From Streptomyces sp. NBC_01016 (GTDB lineage: Bacteria > Actinomycetota > Actinomycetes > Streptomycetales > Streptomycetaceae), in the NCBI RefSeq assembly GCF_026341035.1, contig NZ_JAPEOQ010000002.1, positions 1,860,001 through 1,924,000 of the forward strand: a DNA stretch of 64,000 nucleotides. Reading direction: 5' to 3'. Below are positions 19,595 through 29,689 of this stretch, in pieces (within the stretch, counting starts at the first letter, position 1; each line of letters starts with the position of its first letter). The notes under the pieces are model-generated. The model was not told where the DNA came from. It made no database searches and saw only the letters and a list, made by a program, of their open reading frames with translations. The translations under genes and the position numbers were made by a program.

Positions 19595-21565
19595 TCAGCC
19601 CACGTGCACGCGCGGGCGGCGCTCCGGGTCGGGTTCCGCGCGGCGGAGCACCTCGCGGGTGACCGGGGCGACCTCGCCGTCGCCGAACACCAGGAAGCGC
19701 AGCAGGTGGCCGACGGGGTGGCCCTCGGTCCAGTTGAAGTAGGCGTGCGGGACGCTGCCGGTGCGGTCGCGCAGGTCCATGAGGACGGCGGCGGCCGTGT
19801 TGGGGACGCCGGGGCCGTGCACCCGCAGTCGCCGCACGCCGTGCTTCTCGTCGCCGTGGACGAGCAGGTCCTCGGTGAAGTCGGAGGAGTCCTGGATGAA
19901 GACCTCCAGGAACAGCACCCCGCCGTCGTCCGGCATGGGCGTGTCCTCGCGCTGGCAGTGCTCCTTGTCGCGGTACTCCGCTGTGGTGTGCTCCTGCGGC
20001 TCGTTCGCGATGATCCGCAGCGGGCCCCGCGCCGCCGCCTCGTCGATCAGGCGCAGGGCCGTCTCGTCGTACGTGACCGCGCCCGCGCGCAGTTCGAAGG
20101 CGCGGTGTACGCGGGAGGCGAAGGAGGTGAGGAGGATCGCCGCGATGAAGATGATGGCGATCTTGATGCCGTCGGGACGTTCCACGACGTTCGTGACCAG
20201 CGTGTAGGCGAAGACCGCCGTGATCGCGCCGAAGCCGATCGTCGCCTTGCGGTGGCCCCGCCGGTGCACGGCGACCGTCGACGCGAACGACGCGGAGAGC
20301 ATGAGCACCAGCACGCCGGTCGCGTACGCGCCGGACTGGTCGTCGACGTTGGCGTTGAACCAGAGGGTGATGAGGACCGCGGCCGCCATGAAGACGAGGA
20401 CCAGCGGGCGCACGGCCCGCGTCCACTCGGGAGCCATGCCGTAGCGGGGCAGATAGCGGGGGACCAGATTGAGCAGCCCCGCCATCGCGGAGGCGCCCGC
20501 GAACCACAGGATGGCGATCGTCGAGATGTCGTAGACGGTGCCGAAGGCCTCGCCGAGGTAGGCGTGCGCGAGATACGCGAGCGCGCGCCCGTTCGCCGAG
20601 CCACCCGCCTCGAACTCGTGCTGCGGGATCAGGATCGTGGTGGCGAGGCTGGACAGCAGCAGAAAACAGCTCATGATCAGCGCGGCCGTCGTGAGCAGCT
20701 TGCGAGTGTCTCGGATGCGCCCCGTCGGCTTCGCGTACGTGTCCGTGGAGTCGCCCTGGACCTGCGGCATCACGGCCACGCCCGTCTCGAAGCCGGACAT
20801 CCCGAGCGCCAGCTTCGGGAACACGAGCAGCGCGACGCCGATCATCATGAACGGTGAGGAGTGCTCGGCCGTCATGGCGTCCCACCAGTTGCCGATCTTG
20901 ACCGGCTCGGTGAACACATGGGCGGCGGCCGTGATCAGCACGACGATGTTCAGGGCCAGATAGGCGCCCACGAGCACCACCGCGACCCGGATCGCCTCCC
21001 GGAACCCCTTGAGGAAGACCGCGCCGAGCGCCACGAGCAGCGCGAGCGTGATCCAGGTGTTCTCACCGTCCAGCCCGGCGGGCGCGAACGGGTTCTCCAC
21101 GACGTGCGCCGCCGCGTCTGCCGCCGACAACGTCATCGTGATCATGAAGTCGGTTGCGGCGAAGCCGAGCAGCACGAGGACGAACAGCTTCCCCGCCCAC
21201 CAGGGCAGCAGCCGCTCCAGCATCGCGATCGACCCCTCGCCGTGCGGCGACTCCTTCGCGACCCTGCGGTACACCGGCAGGGCGCCCAGCAGGGTGAGCG
21301 CGATCAGGACGAGCGTCGCGAGCGGAGACAGCAGTCCCGCGGCGAGCGCCGCGATGCCCGGCTGATAGCCGAGCGTCGAGAAGTAGTCCACACCCGTCAG
21401 GCACATCACGCGCCACCACTTGTGGCCCTTGTGCTCCTCGGGGGCGTGCCCGTGCGGCCCCTGGTGGCGGGCCGTCTGCTCGCTCAGCCCCTCCAGCAGC
21501 CAGGAGCGGAAACGGCTCGTGGAGGCGGCGGGGGCGGCCGGGCTCTCGGCCTGGATGCCGGTCAT
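19595..21565 (-). CDS. APC-superfamily permease with a cytoplasmic C-terminal domain
   Basis: 656 aa. After a hydrophilic N-terminus it has about 12 hydrophobic segments, starting at GVDYFSTLGYQPGIAALAAGLLSPLATLVLIAL. The last ~170 residues, from RVHRAFELRAG, are soluble. It probably imports an amino acid, polyamine or cation with protons; the substrate is unclear, and a KimA-like potassium role is possible. ATG 21565 starts MTGIQAES. The 5' leader carries six 9-bp repeats ending 16 bases before the start. Confidence 0.8.
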   Translation of the reverse strand: MTGIQAESPAAPAASTSRFRSWLLEGLSEQTARHQGPHGHAPEEHKGHKWWRVMCLTGVDYFSTLGYQPGIAALAAGLLSPLATLVLIALTLLGALPVYRRVAKESPHGEGSIAMLERLLPWWAGKLFVLVLLGFAATDFMITMTLSAADAAAHVVENPFAPAGLDGENTWITLALLVALGAVFLKGFREAIRVAVVLVGAYLALNIVVLITAAAHVFTEPVKIGNWWDAMTAEHSSPFMMIGVALLVFPKLALGMSGFETGVAVMPQVQGDSTDTYAKPTGRIRDTRKLLTTAALIMSCFLLLSSLATTILIPQHEFEAGGSANGRALAYLAHAYLGEAFGTVYDISTIAILWFAGASAMAGLLNLVPRYLPRYGMAPEWTRAVRPLVLVFMAAAVLITLWFNANVDDQSGAYATGVLVLMLSASFASTVAVHRRGHRKATIGFGAITAVFAYTLVTNVVERPDGIKIAIIFIAAILLTSFASRVHRAFELRAGAVTYDETALRLIDEAAARGPLRIIANEPQEHTTAEYRDKEHCQREDTPMPDDGGVLFLEVFIQDSSDFTEDLLVHGDEKHGVRRLRVHGPGVPNTAAAVLMDLRDRTGSVPHAYFNWTEGHPVGHLLRFLVFGDGEVAPVTREVLRRAEPDPERRPRVHVG

Positions 21566-21580
21566 GTGCGGTGCTTCCTG

Positions 21581-21634
21581 TCGGGCGACTCGGGCGACTC
21601 GGGCGACTCGGGTGACGGGGGCGACTTGGGCGAC
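21581..21634. repeat. Six 9-bp tandem units in the permease 5' leader
   Basis: Units of the form tcgggcgac (21581, 21590, 21599, then variants at 21608, 21617 and 21626). On the permease mRNA they read as GTCGCCCGA repeats directly upstream of the start codon, covering the place where a ribosome site would be expected. Confidence 0.85.
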
Positions 21635-21724
21635 TGTCTGTGACGACGAGCGAGTATCCACCACATCGTCACCTGTGCCCCGGGCGGGGGCGAGTCCTGT
21701 GTCACCTGCGCATACGCTGGTCCG

Positions 21725-22345
<621 letters not shown>

Positions 22346-22422
22346 GCCGCCACTCCCACCGCAACAGGCATCCCGGGCATAACCACCCGCCATGTCAGAC
22401 CCACCCGTTAGCCTCGTGTGTC

Positions 22423-23589
22423 ATGAGGCTGCTCCACACATCCGACTGGCACCTGGGCCGCTCGTTCCACCGCGTGAACATGCTCGACGCCCAGGCCGCC
22501 TTCATCGCCCACCTCGTCGACACCGCCCGCGAGCGCAGCGTCGACGCCGTGGTCGTGTCGGGTGACGTGTACGACCGCGCGGTCCCGCCGCTCGCCGCCG
22601 TGGAGCTGTACGACGACGCACTGCACCGCCTCGCCGAGCTCGGCGTGCCCACCGTGATGATCTCCGGGAACCACGACTCGGCCCGTCGCCTCGGCGTCGG
22701 CGCGGGCCTCATCGGCCGGGCCGGCATCCACCTGCGGACGGCACCGGCCCGGTGCGGCGAGCCGATCGTGCTGCCGGACGCACACGGCGACGTCGCGTTC
22801 TACGGACTTCCCTACCTCGAACCGGCCCTGGTGAAGGACGAGTTCGGGGTGGCGAAGGCCGGGCACGAGCAGGTGCTCGCCGCCGCCATGGAGCGGGTGC
22901 GGGCCGACCTCGCCGCGCGCCCGGCCGGCACCAGGTCCGTCGTCCTCGCGCACGCCTTCGTGACCGGCGGCGCGCCCAGTGACAGTGAGCGGGACATCAC
23001 GGTGGGCGGCGTCTCGGCGGTCCCGTCCGGCGTCTTCGACGGGGCGGACTACGTGGCGCTCGGGCACCTGCACGGCAGCCAGGTCATCAGCGACCGGGTC
23101 CGCTACTCGGGCTCCCCGCTGCCGTACTCGTTCTCGGAGGCGGACCACCGCAAGAGCATGTGGCTGATCGACCTCGACGCCGAGGGCGCGGTCACCGCCG
23201 AGCGCCTCGACTGCCCGGTGCCGCGTCCGCTGGTCCGCCTCCGCGGCGACCTCGAGGACCTCCTCGCCGACCCGGACCTCGCCCGGCACGAGGAGTCGTG
23301 GGTGGAGGCGACGCTCACGGACGCGATCCGGCCGGACGACCCGATGGCCCGCCTCGCCGACCGGTTCCCGCACACCCTCAGCCTGCTCTTCGACCCGCTC
23401 CGCACGGACGACGAGGAGCCGGACGCAAGCTACGCCGAGCGCCTCAAGGGGCGCGACGACCACGAGATCGCGGAGGACTTCGTGACCCACGTCCGGGGCG
23501 CAGGGCCCGACGAGAGCGAGCGGGTGGTGCTGCGGGCCGCGTTCGACGCCGTACGCGCGGACGATGTGGTGCGCGAGGTGGCCAGGTGA
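22423..23589 (+). CDS. sbcD: Exonuclease subunit SbcD
   Basis: 388-aa Mre11-type nuclease. Metal-binding phosphoesterase motifs are in order: HTSDWHLG at the N-terminus, VVSGDVYDR, ISGNHDSARRL, LAHAFVTGG and VALGHLHGS. With SbcC it cleaves hairpins and processes double-strand ends. The stop overlaps the SbcC start (GTGA at 23586), so the two are co-translated. Confidence 0.96.
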   Translation: MRLLHTSDWHLGRSFHRVNMLDAQAAFIAHLVDTARERSVDAVVVSGDVYDRAVPPLAAVELYDDALHRLAELGVPTVMISGNHDSARRLGVGAGLIGRAGIHLRTAPARCGEPIVLPDAHGDVAFYGLPYLEPALVKDEFGVAKAGHEQVLAAAMERVRADLAARPAGTRSVVLAHAFVTGGAPSDSERDITVGGVSAVPSGVFDGADYVALGHLHGSQVISDRVRYSGSPLPYSFSEADHRKSMWLIDLDAEGAVTAERLDCPVPRPLVRLRGDLEDLLADPDLARHEESWVEATLTDAIRPDDPMARLADRFPHTLSLLFDPLRTDDEEPDASYAERLKGRDDHEIAEDFVTHVRGAGPDESERVVLRAAFDAVRADDVVREVAR

Positions 23590-26500
23590 GGTTGCACACA
23601 CTCACGATCACGGCGTTCGGACCCTTCGGCGCCACGCAGAAGGTCGACTTCGACGACCTGTCGGCGGCGGGACTCTTCCTCCTCCACGGGCCGACAGGCG
23701 CGGGCAAGACCTCCGTCCTCGACGCGGTCTGCTACGCGCTGTACGGGTCCGTGCCCGGCGCCCGGCAGAGCGGCAGCGGCCAGGGGCAGAACCTGCGCAG
23801 CGACCACGCCGAGGCGGGCGTGCGCACCGAAGTGTCCCTCGACCTGACCGTCGCGGGCCGCCGCCTGGAGATCACCCGGCAGCCGCCGTTCGCCCGCCCC
23901 AAGAAGCGCGGCACCGGCTTCACCACGGAGAAGGCGCAGAGCTGGCTGCGCGAGTACGACGCCGTGGCGGCGAAGTGGAAGGACCTCAGCCGCTCCCACC
24001 AGGAGATCGGCGAGGAGGTCACGCAGCTGCTCGGCATGAGCAAGGACCAGTTCTGCCAGGTGGTCCTCCTCCCGCAGGGCGACTTCGCGCGCTTCCTGCG
24101 GGCCGACGCGGAGGCCCGCGGCAAGCTGCTCGGCCGGCTCTTCGACACGCACCGGTTCGCCGCGGTGGAGCAGCGGCTCGCCGAGGACCGCAAGGCGGCG
24201 CAGAAGCAAGTGGCCGCCGGTGACTCGGAGTTGCTGGCGGATGCCCACCGTATGCAGCAGGCGGCGGGGAACGTCGTGGAGCTGGACCCCGTCGACGCGA
24301 CACCGGGCGACCCCGGCATCGCGGACGCCGTACTGACCTGGGCGGCCACGGCCCGCTCGACCGCGCGCGAACACTTCACGCACGCCCATCTCGCCCTGGA
24401 CGCGGCCGAGTCGGCGCGGATCGCGGCGCAGCACGACCTGTCCGACGTGACGGAGACCCACCGCCTGCAACTTCGCTTCGCGCAGGCCCGCGAGCGGGAG
24501 GCGGCCCTGGAGGAGCGGGCCGGGGAGCACCGCGCCCTCCAGGACCGGATGGACCGCGCCCGCAAGGCGGCGACGGTGGAGCCGGCGCTGGCCCTCCGGG
24601 ACGAGTCGGAGGCGGCACACCGGGAGGCGTTGACGGAGGACGGTCGGGCCCGGCGGGAGCTGCAGGCGGCGTGGCCAGGCGCCTCGGGCGTCGGCGACTT
24701 CGGCTCGGGGGAGCCGTACGCGGCCGATGCCGATGCCGCTGCCGGCTCCGACGTCGATGCCGACACCGAGACTGACACCGGCACCGGCACCGGCACCGGC
24801 ACCGGCATCCCGACCTCGCCGGAAGCGCTCACCGAAGCCGCCCGGCGTGTCGTTCAAGAGCTCGGTGGGCTCGACGCGGCGCGGCGGGCCGAGCGGCGGC
24901 TCGGGGAGCTCACCAAGGAGCGCACCGACCTCGACCGCGAGGAGCGCGCCGACACCGACCTGCTCGCCGACACCGAAGGCTGGCTCGACGGCTGGGAGGC
25001 CCGCCGCGCCGACCTCCAGGCCCGGGTCGACGAGGCCCAGGAGGCCGCCACCCGCGCCGAACACCTCGCGGGACAACTGGAACCGGCCCGCAAGCAGGCC
25101 CGCGCCGCCGTCGAACGCGACCGGCTGGCCGAGCGCGCCGAGACCGCCGACGCCGACGCGCTGCGGGCCCGCGAGCAGTCGGCGACCGCCCACGAGCACT
25201 GGCTCGGCCTGAAGGAGCAGCGGCTGCGCGACGTCGCCGCCGAACTCGCCGAGGCCCTCGTCGACGGCGAACCCTGCACCGTGTGCGGCGCCAGCGAACA
25301 CCCCGCGCCCATGCGGAAGTCCGAGGGGCACGTCGACCGGGCCGCCGAGGAGTCCGCGCTCGTCGCCTACCGCGCCGCCGACGAGCGCCGCACCCGGGCC
25401 GAGCGCGCCCTGGGCGACGTACGGGAGGAACTGGCGGCGGCGAAGGCCGCGGCTGGGGAGGCCCCCGCCACGCAACTCGCCGGGACCGCCCGCGAATTGG
25501 CGGAGCGACACGCCGAGGCGCACGCCCTCGCGTCCACCGCGCATCCCGCCCGGGAGACCCTCGCTCGCGCCGACGGCGAGCGCGACCGCCGTCTCGCCGC
25601 CCGCCAGGAGGCCGCGCAGCGCACCGCCGCCCGTACTTCACTGCGTGACGCCATGGACCGTGAACAGGCAGGCCTGGAGCGGGAGTTGGCGAAGGCGCGG
25701 GGCGCGGCCGAGAGCGTCGAGGCGCGCGCGGAGCAGTTGGAGCGGCAGGGTGCGCTGCTCACGGAGGCGGCCGACGCGGCGCGCGCCGTCGAGGACACGG
25801 CGCGGCGCCTCAAGGAATCGGACGCGCGACTCGCCGACGCGGCGTTCCGGGCCGGGTTCGACACGCCGGAGGCCGCGGCCGCCGCGCTGCTCGACGACGC
25901 GCACCACCGGGAACTCCAACACCGCCTGGACGCCCGGCAGTCGGAGGAGGCCACCGTACGCGCGGTGCTCGCCGAGGAGGACACCGCAGAGGCCGCCCAG
26001 AGGCCCGCGGCCGACGTCGCCGCGGCCCGGGCCGCCGCGCAGGCCGCCGACGCGCGCGTACGGACGGCCGGATCCGCGCGCGACGCGGCCCAGCGGCGCT
26101 GCGCCGAACTCGACCGGCTCTCGCGCCGCGTCGCCACCGAGGCCCGCCGCCTCGGCCCGCTGCGGGAGACATACGACCGGGTGGCCCGGCTCGCCTCCCT
26201 CGCGGCCGGCACCGCCGCCGACAACGAGCGCAAGATGCGCCTGGAGTCGTACGTATTGGCCGCCCGCCTGGAGCAGGTGGCGGCCGCCGCGACCGCACGC
26301 CTGCGCCGCATGTCCTCGGGCCGCTACACCCTGGTGCACTCCGACTCCCTTGCAGGGCGCGGCCGTTCGGGCCTCGGCCTGCACGTCGTCGACGCGTGGA
26401 CGGGCCGCGAGCGCGACACGGCGACGCTCTCCGGCGGTGAGACCTTCTTCGCCTCGCTCGCCCTGGCGCTCGGCCTCGCGGACGTCGTCACGGACGAGGC

Positions 26501-26732
26501 GGGCGGCGTCCGCCTCGACACCCTCTTCATCGACGAGGGCTTCGGCAGCCTCGACGACCAGACCCTCGACGAGGTCCTCGACGTCCTCGACTCCCTGCGC
26601 GAGCGGGACCGCAGCGTCGGCATCGTGAGCCACGTCGGCGATCTGCGGCGTCGGGTGCACGCGCAGTTGGAGGTCGTGAAGGGACGCGAGGGGTCGGTGG
26701 TGCGTCAGCGCGGGACCACGGGGCCGGCTTAG
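23586..26732 (+). CDS. sbcC: Exonuclease subunit SbcC (Rad50-like)
   Basis: 1048-aa SMC-type ATPase, partner of SbcD. Walker A GPTGAGKTS lies near residue 36. The coiled-coil arms meet at the zinc hook CTVCG near residue 564. The ABC signature LSGGETFF is near 949 and Walker B LFIDEGFG near 980. The upstream arm contains a low-complexity Asp/Ala then Gly/Thr stretch (24721-24810) that includes a hexamer repeat. GTG 23586 was chosen over longer frames because the family begins at this strand (MRLHTLTITAFGPF). Confidence 0.95.
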   Translation: MRLHTLTITAFGPFGATQKVDFDDLSAAGLFLLHGPTGAGKTSVLDAVCYALYGSVPGARQSGSGQGQNLRSDHAEAGVRTEVSLDLTVAGRRLEITRQPPFARPKKRGTGFTTEKAQSWLREYDAVAAKWKDLSRSHQEIGEEVTQLLGMSKDQFCQVVLLPQGDFARFLRADAEARGKLLGRLFDTHRFAAVEQRLAEDRKAAQKQVAAGDSELLADAHRMQQAAGNVVELDPVDATPGDPGIADAVLTWAATARSTAREHFTHAHLALDAAESARIAAQHDLSDVTETHRLQLRFAQAREREAALEERAGEHRALQDRMDRARKAATVEPALALRDESEAAHREALTEDGRARRELQAAWPGASGVGDFGSGEPYAADADAAAGSDVDADTETDTGTGTGTGTGIPTSPEALTEAARRVVQELGGLDAARRAERRLGELTKERTDLDREERADTDLLADTEGWLDGWEARRADLQARVDEAQEAATRAEHLAGQLEPARKQARAAVERDRLAERAETADADALRAREQSATAHEHWLGLKEQRLRDVAAELAEALVDGEPCTVCGASEHPAPMRKSEGHVDRAAEESALVAYRAADERRTRAERALGDVREELAAAKAAAGEAPATQLAGTARELAERHAEAHALASTAHPARETLARADGERDRRLAARQEAAQRTAARTSLRDAMDREQAGLERELAKARGAAESVEARAEQLERQGALLTEAADAARAVEDTARRLKESDARLADAAFRAGFDTPEAAAAALLDDAHHRELQHRLDARQSEEATVRAVLAEEDTAEAAQRPAADVAAARAAAQAADARVRTAGSARDAAQRRCAELDRLSRRVATEARRLGPLRETYDRVARLASLAAGTAADNERKMRLESYVLAARLEQVAAAATARLRRMSSGRYTLVHSDSLAGRGRSGLGLHVVDAWTGRERDTATLSGGETFFASLALALGLADVVTDEAGGVRLDTLFIDEGFGSLDDQTLDEVLDVLDSLRERDRSVGIVSHVGDLRRRVHAQLEVVKGREGSVVRQRGTTGPA
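24775..24804 (+). repeat. Hexanucleotide repeat inside sbcC
   Basis: Five hexamers, an acaccg followed by four gcaccg, encode alternating Thr-Gly. Immediately upstream (24721-24770) are further near-repeats coding for Asp-Ala and Asp-Thr. The whole block interrupts the heptad pattern of the first coiled-coil arm. Confidence 0.75.
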
Positions 26733-26754
26733 GGACTGATCCAAACGGCAGGCT

Positions 26755-27852
26755 CTAGCCGTGGGCGGCGGTGAGGATGGCGCTGGTGCGGGGGAAGTCC
26801 TTGAGTTGGTTGAGGAGTGAGTCCAGAGCGGGGAGCAGGCACCGCGCCGGAACGCCACGGGCGGTCAGAATGTCCGCGGTCCACGTGATGAACCCGGTGA
26901 AGAGGTCGGGGTCGTCGACGTAGAGGGCGGTGGCGAGGTAACTGACGATGTGGTGGATGTCCTCGACGGTGCGCTCCCGCTGGTACGCGCTGTACTGGCG
27001 CATCTCGGGAAAGCCCGTCTCGACGTCGGCGAGGGCCTGCTTGACCAACTGCGGTTTCGTGCGGTGGACCATGCTGTACTCCTGGTCGTCCAGATGCGGC
27101 AGGTCCACAGCGGGCAGGCGGGCCGCGTGCGCACCGGGCTGCGCCGGGTTCCGGTCGAGCAGGTCGGCCGCGCCGGCCGCGTCCTCGGCCCACTCGGCCC
27201 GCATCAGCCGGGCGTAGCGGCCCTGCGGACCGAACGCCCGCCCGCCGGCGAGTACCGGAACGCCGGCGGCCTGGCAGGAGTTGATCGCGTTGTGGGCGCC
27301 GGGCAGCAGCGTCGGGATGGACGAGGACAGCAGCACCGCCTGAGTACGGGTGTGGTGCATGTGGGCGACCAGATGCTCGGTGGGGACCTGGGCGCCGAGG
27401 TAGTCGACGCGCCAGCCCCGCAGCCGCAGCACCTCGCCGACCAGTCGTGCGGGCAGGGAGTGCCACTCGCCGTCGACGCACGCCACCAGGACCCTTCCCT
27501 TCGGCGCGTCCCTGAGGGCGGGGACGGTGGCGTCGGCGACGGCCGCGGCGCACCGCTCGCTGATGGCCGTCGCGGCGTGCTCCTGCGCCACCGTGATGTC
27601 ATTGGCCGCCCAGGCCAGGCCGATCCGCTCCTGAGTCGGCGCGATCAGTTCGAGCAGGACCCGCTCACCCGCGGCACGCAGCTGTGCGGCGGCGGCCGAA
27701 CCGTCCGTGGTGGACGACGTCCGCTCGGGCTCTGCCGTGTCGAGCAGACGACGCACCAGCGTGACCGCGCGCGTCTCGTCACCGTCACCGACCGCCCGCC
27801 ACAGTTGCTCACGCGGCTCGGCCAGGGAGTTCGGGCTCATGGTGTCGGTCAT
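26755..27852 (-). CDS. Cobalamin-binding photoreceptor-like protein without an HTH
   Basis: 365 aa. The helical domain contains W81-x9-E91-H92, the adenosylcobalamin light-sensor signature of CarH/LitR. The Rossmann B12-binding domain follows, with the likely lower-ligand His131 in DGEWHSLP. CarH has an N-terminal MerR DNA-binding domain; here the first 65 residues show none. The C-terminal ~100 residues form an unrecognised helical domain (EDIHHIVSYLATALYVDDPDLFTGFITWTADIL, in parts). It lies 43 bases after a PP2C-type phosphatase in one operon. ATG 27852 fits an aaagg site. Confidence 0.75.
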   Translation of the reverse strand: MTDTMSPNSLAEPREQLWRAVGDGDETRAVTLVRRLLDTAEPERTSSTTDGSAAAAQLRAAGERVLLELIAPTQERIGLAWAANDITVAQEHAATAISERCAAAVADATVPALRDAPKGRVLVACVDGEWHSLPARLVGEVLRLRGWRVDYLGAQVPTEHLVAHMHHTRTQAVLLSSSIPTLLPGAHNAINSCQAAGVPVLAGGRAFGPQGRYARLMRAEWAEDAAGAADLLDRNPAQPGAHAARLPAVDLPHLDDQEYSMVHRTKPQLVKQALADVETGFPEMRQYSAYQRERTVEDIHHIVSYLATALYVDDPDLFTGFITWTADILTARGVPARCLLPALDSLLNQLKDFPRTSAILTAAHG

Positions 27853-27879
27853 GCGGTTCACCTTTTCCGGGGTGACTCG

Positions 27880-27909
27880 TTCACGGTTGTCGGATTCACG
27901 GTTGTCGGA
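27880..27909. repeat. 15-bp perfect tandem duplication over the phosphatase stop
   Basis: ttcacggttgtcgga occurs at 27880-27894 and again at 27895-27909 with no mismatch. The TCA at 27896-27898, in the second copy, is the phosphatase stop codon on the minus strand. Confidence 0.85.
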
Positions 27910-29554
27910 CGTTGTCGTGGTGCGCGCCGATCGCCAGGACGGCCATGTCGTCGTGCCGGCGCTCTCCCACCCACTGGGAGGCGACCATCTGCACGCGTTC
28001 GGTGACCACTTCGGGCGGCATTCCGGCGCACTGGCTCAACACGGTGCGCAGCCTGTCCTCGCCGAACATCGTGTCGCCCAGCGGTCCGCCGCGCGCCTCG
28101 GTGATCCCGTCGGAGTACAGCAGGCAGGTCTCGCCCGGGTTCAGGGTGACCTCGGCGGTCGTGAGCTCGATGTCGGCGAACGCGCCGATCAGTGTGCCGC
28201 GGGTCGGGGCCTCCTCGACGCGGCCGGTGGTGCGCACGACGAGCGGGGCGGGATGGCCCGCGCTCGAGAGGCGCAGCCGTACGTACGCGCCCCGGCGGAC
28301 GGCGGTGGCCAGGACCATCGTGACGAACGGGGTCCGGTTCGCGGACAGGAGTGCCTTGTTGAGCAGGGTGAGCACGCGGGTGTGGTCGGCGGCGAACGGC
28401 ACCAGCGCCTGAAGCACGTGACGAACCCGGCCCGCTGTGACCGCGGCCTCCAGCCCTTTGCCGCACACGTCTCCCAGCACCGCGACGGTCTCGGCCTCCG
28501 GCGTATCGGCGGGGAACAGGTCGTAGAAGTCGCCACCGACGCGTTCGCCCGCCACGGAAGCGCGGTAGCGGCCGGAGAAGCCGATGCCGTGCACGCGGTC
28601 GAGTGCGGGTGGCAGCAGGTCGCTCATCAGGACTTCGGTGGTGTGTGCCTGTCCGGCGTACCAGCGGGCCGTGGACAGTGCGGCGCCGGCGCGTGCGGCG
28701 AAGAACTGGGCGAAGGACTCCTCGGCGGGAGTGAACACCGCCTCCTGGCGGCGGCGCAGCAGGATGAGGCCCCCGGCCGGCGCGCCGTGACCCGGCAGCG
28801 GCACCACGGCGACGGAACCGATGTCGGCGGCGTCGTCCACGAAACCGAAGGGAAGGGCCCAGGACGGCACCTGGTGGGGATCGATCCACTGGGAGGGCAC
28901 CGCGGGAAGTCCCGTCAACACCTCTGCCAGGCCCGGCAGTTGCCCGGGATCCAGGGCGATCCGCTCCCGGGTCAACGTCCCGTCGGCGGTGCACCGCGTC
29001 ACGGGGAAGCCGTGTCCGTCGTCCGTCCCGACGACGACGGCCGCGTCCGCCAGATGCCGCGCCGCCCGTTCCACGATCACCGCCGTAAGGTGCTCGACGT
29101 TCAACGAGGCGAGCAGGTCGGAAGAGAGTTCCTGCAGCAGATGCGCTTTCGCCCGTTCGCGCACCAACTCCTGCTCCACGCCCGCCTGGGCACGGTCACT
29201 GACCAGCCACCAGGTCACCGCGCCGTCCACGTCCGGGCCTGGGAGCGCCTTCACGTGGTGGCCGTCGATCCGGCCGCTCGCCCAGGTCGACAGCGTCTCT
29301 CCCGTACCCCCGGTGCGCCGTATGTGTGCCTCGGCCAGCCAAGCGGGCGCGACCTTGCCGAACGCGACACCGACGCCGACCTGCGCCAGCAGCGCCCCGG
29401 CCTGGTCGTTGTGGGACAGCACGATGCCGTCCGCGCCGACTGTCACCACTGGATACGGGGCGCAGGGCTGCGCGGCGGGCCCCGCACCGCATGAGTTTCT
29501 CTGCTCTGGCAAGGAGGTCATCGATCTGGGACACGCTCGTACGGACCCCGCCAT
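27896..29554 (-). CDS. PAS-GAF-PP2C (RsbU/SpoIIE-type) protein phosphatase
   Basis: Up to 552 aa. A PAS-like segment (PYPVVTVGADGIVLSHNDQ) is followed by a GAF domain, a short helix, and a PP2C domain with GERVGGDFYDLF, VLGDVCGKGLEAA, SAGHPAPLVV and LLYSDGITEARG. The metal-binding Asp residues are present. Such enzymes dephosphorylate anti-sigma-factor antagonists in partner switching. It lies directly upstream of the cobalamin protein. The start is uncertain: ATG 29554 or ATG 29521, and a GTG at 29534 in another frame also gives a plausible N-terminus (MSQIDDLLARAEKLM), so a frameshift cannot be excluded. Confidence 0.85.
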   Translation of the reverse strand: MAGSVRACPRSMTSLPEQRNSCGAGPAAQPCAPYPVVTVGADGIVLSHNDQAGALLAQVGVGVAFGKVAPAWLAEAHIRRTGGTGETLSTWASGRIDGHHVKALPGPDVDGAVTWWLVSDRAQAGVEQELVRERAKAHLLQELSSDLLASLNVEHLTAVIVERAARHLADAAVVVGTDDGHGFPVTRCTADGTLTRERIALDPGQLPGLAEVLTGLPAVPSQWIDPHQVPSWALPFGFVDDAADIGSVAVVPLPGHGAPAGGLILLRRRQEAVFTPAEESFAQFFAARAGAALSTARWYAGQAHTTEVLMSDLLPPALDRVHGIGFSGRYRASVAGERVGGDFYDLFPADTPEAETVAVLGDVCGKGLEAAVTAGRVRHVLQALVPFAADHTRVLTLLNKALLSANRTPFVTMVLATAVRRGAYVRLRLSSAGHPAPLVVRTTGRVEEAPTRGTLIGAFADIELTTAEVTLNPGETCLLYSDGITEARGGPLGDTMFGEDRLRTVLSQCAGMPPEVVTERVQMVASQWVGERRHDDMAVLAIGAHHDNVRQP

Positions 29555-29689
29555 CCGTCCACTGCGAAGGCAGGAGACGGTTACGTTACCGACGGCATAT
29601 GACTACTGTCCGTACTTTTCCCGTATCGGTGATATCCCAACCGGGGTGCTGAAGAATGCGCCCTGCGCCTGCGCGTCGACGTACGGCGG

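Noticed and set aside
29196..29534. Separate gene starting MSQIDDLLARAEKLM opposite the phosphatase start
   Set aside because: Only the first ~18 residues look natural; afterwards the text becomes Arg/Gly-rich shadow coding. It may indicate the true phosphatase N-terminus with a frameshift, which I note in that entry, but it is not a gene in its own right.
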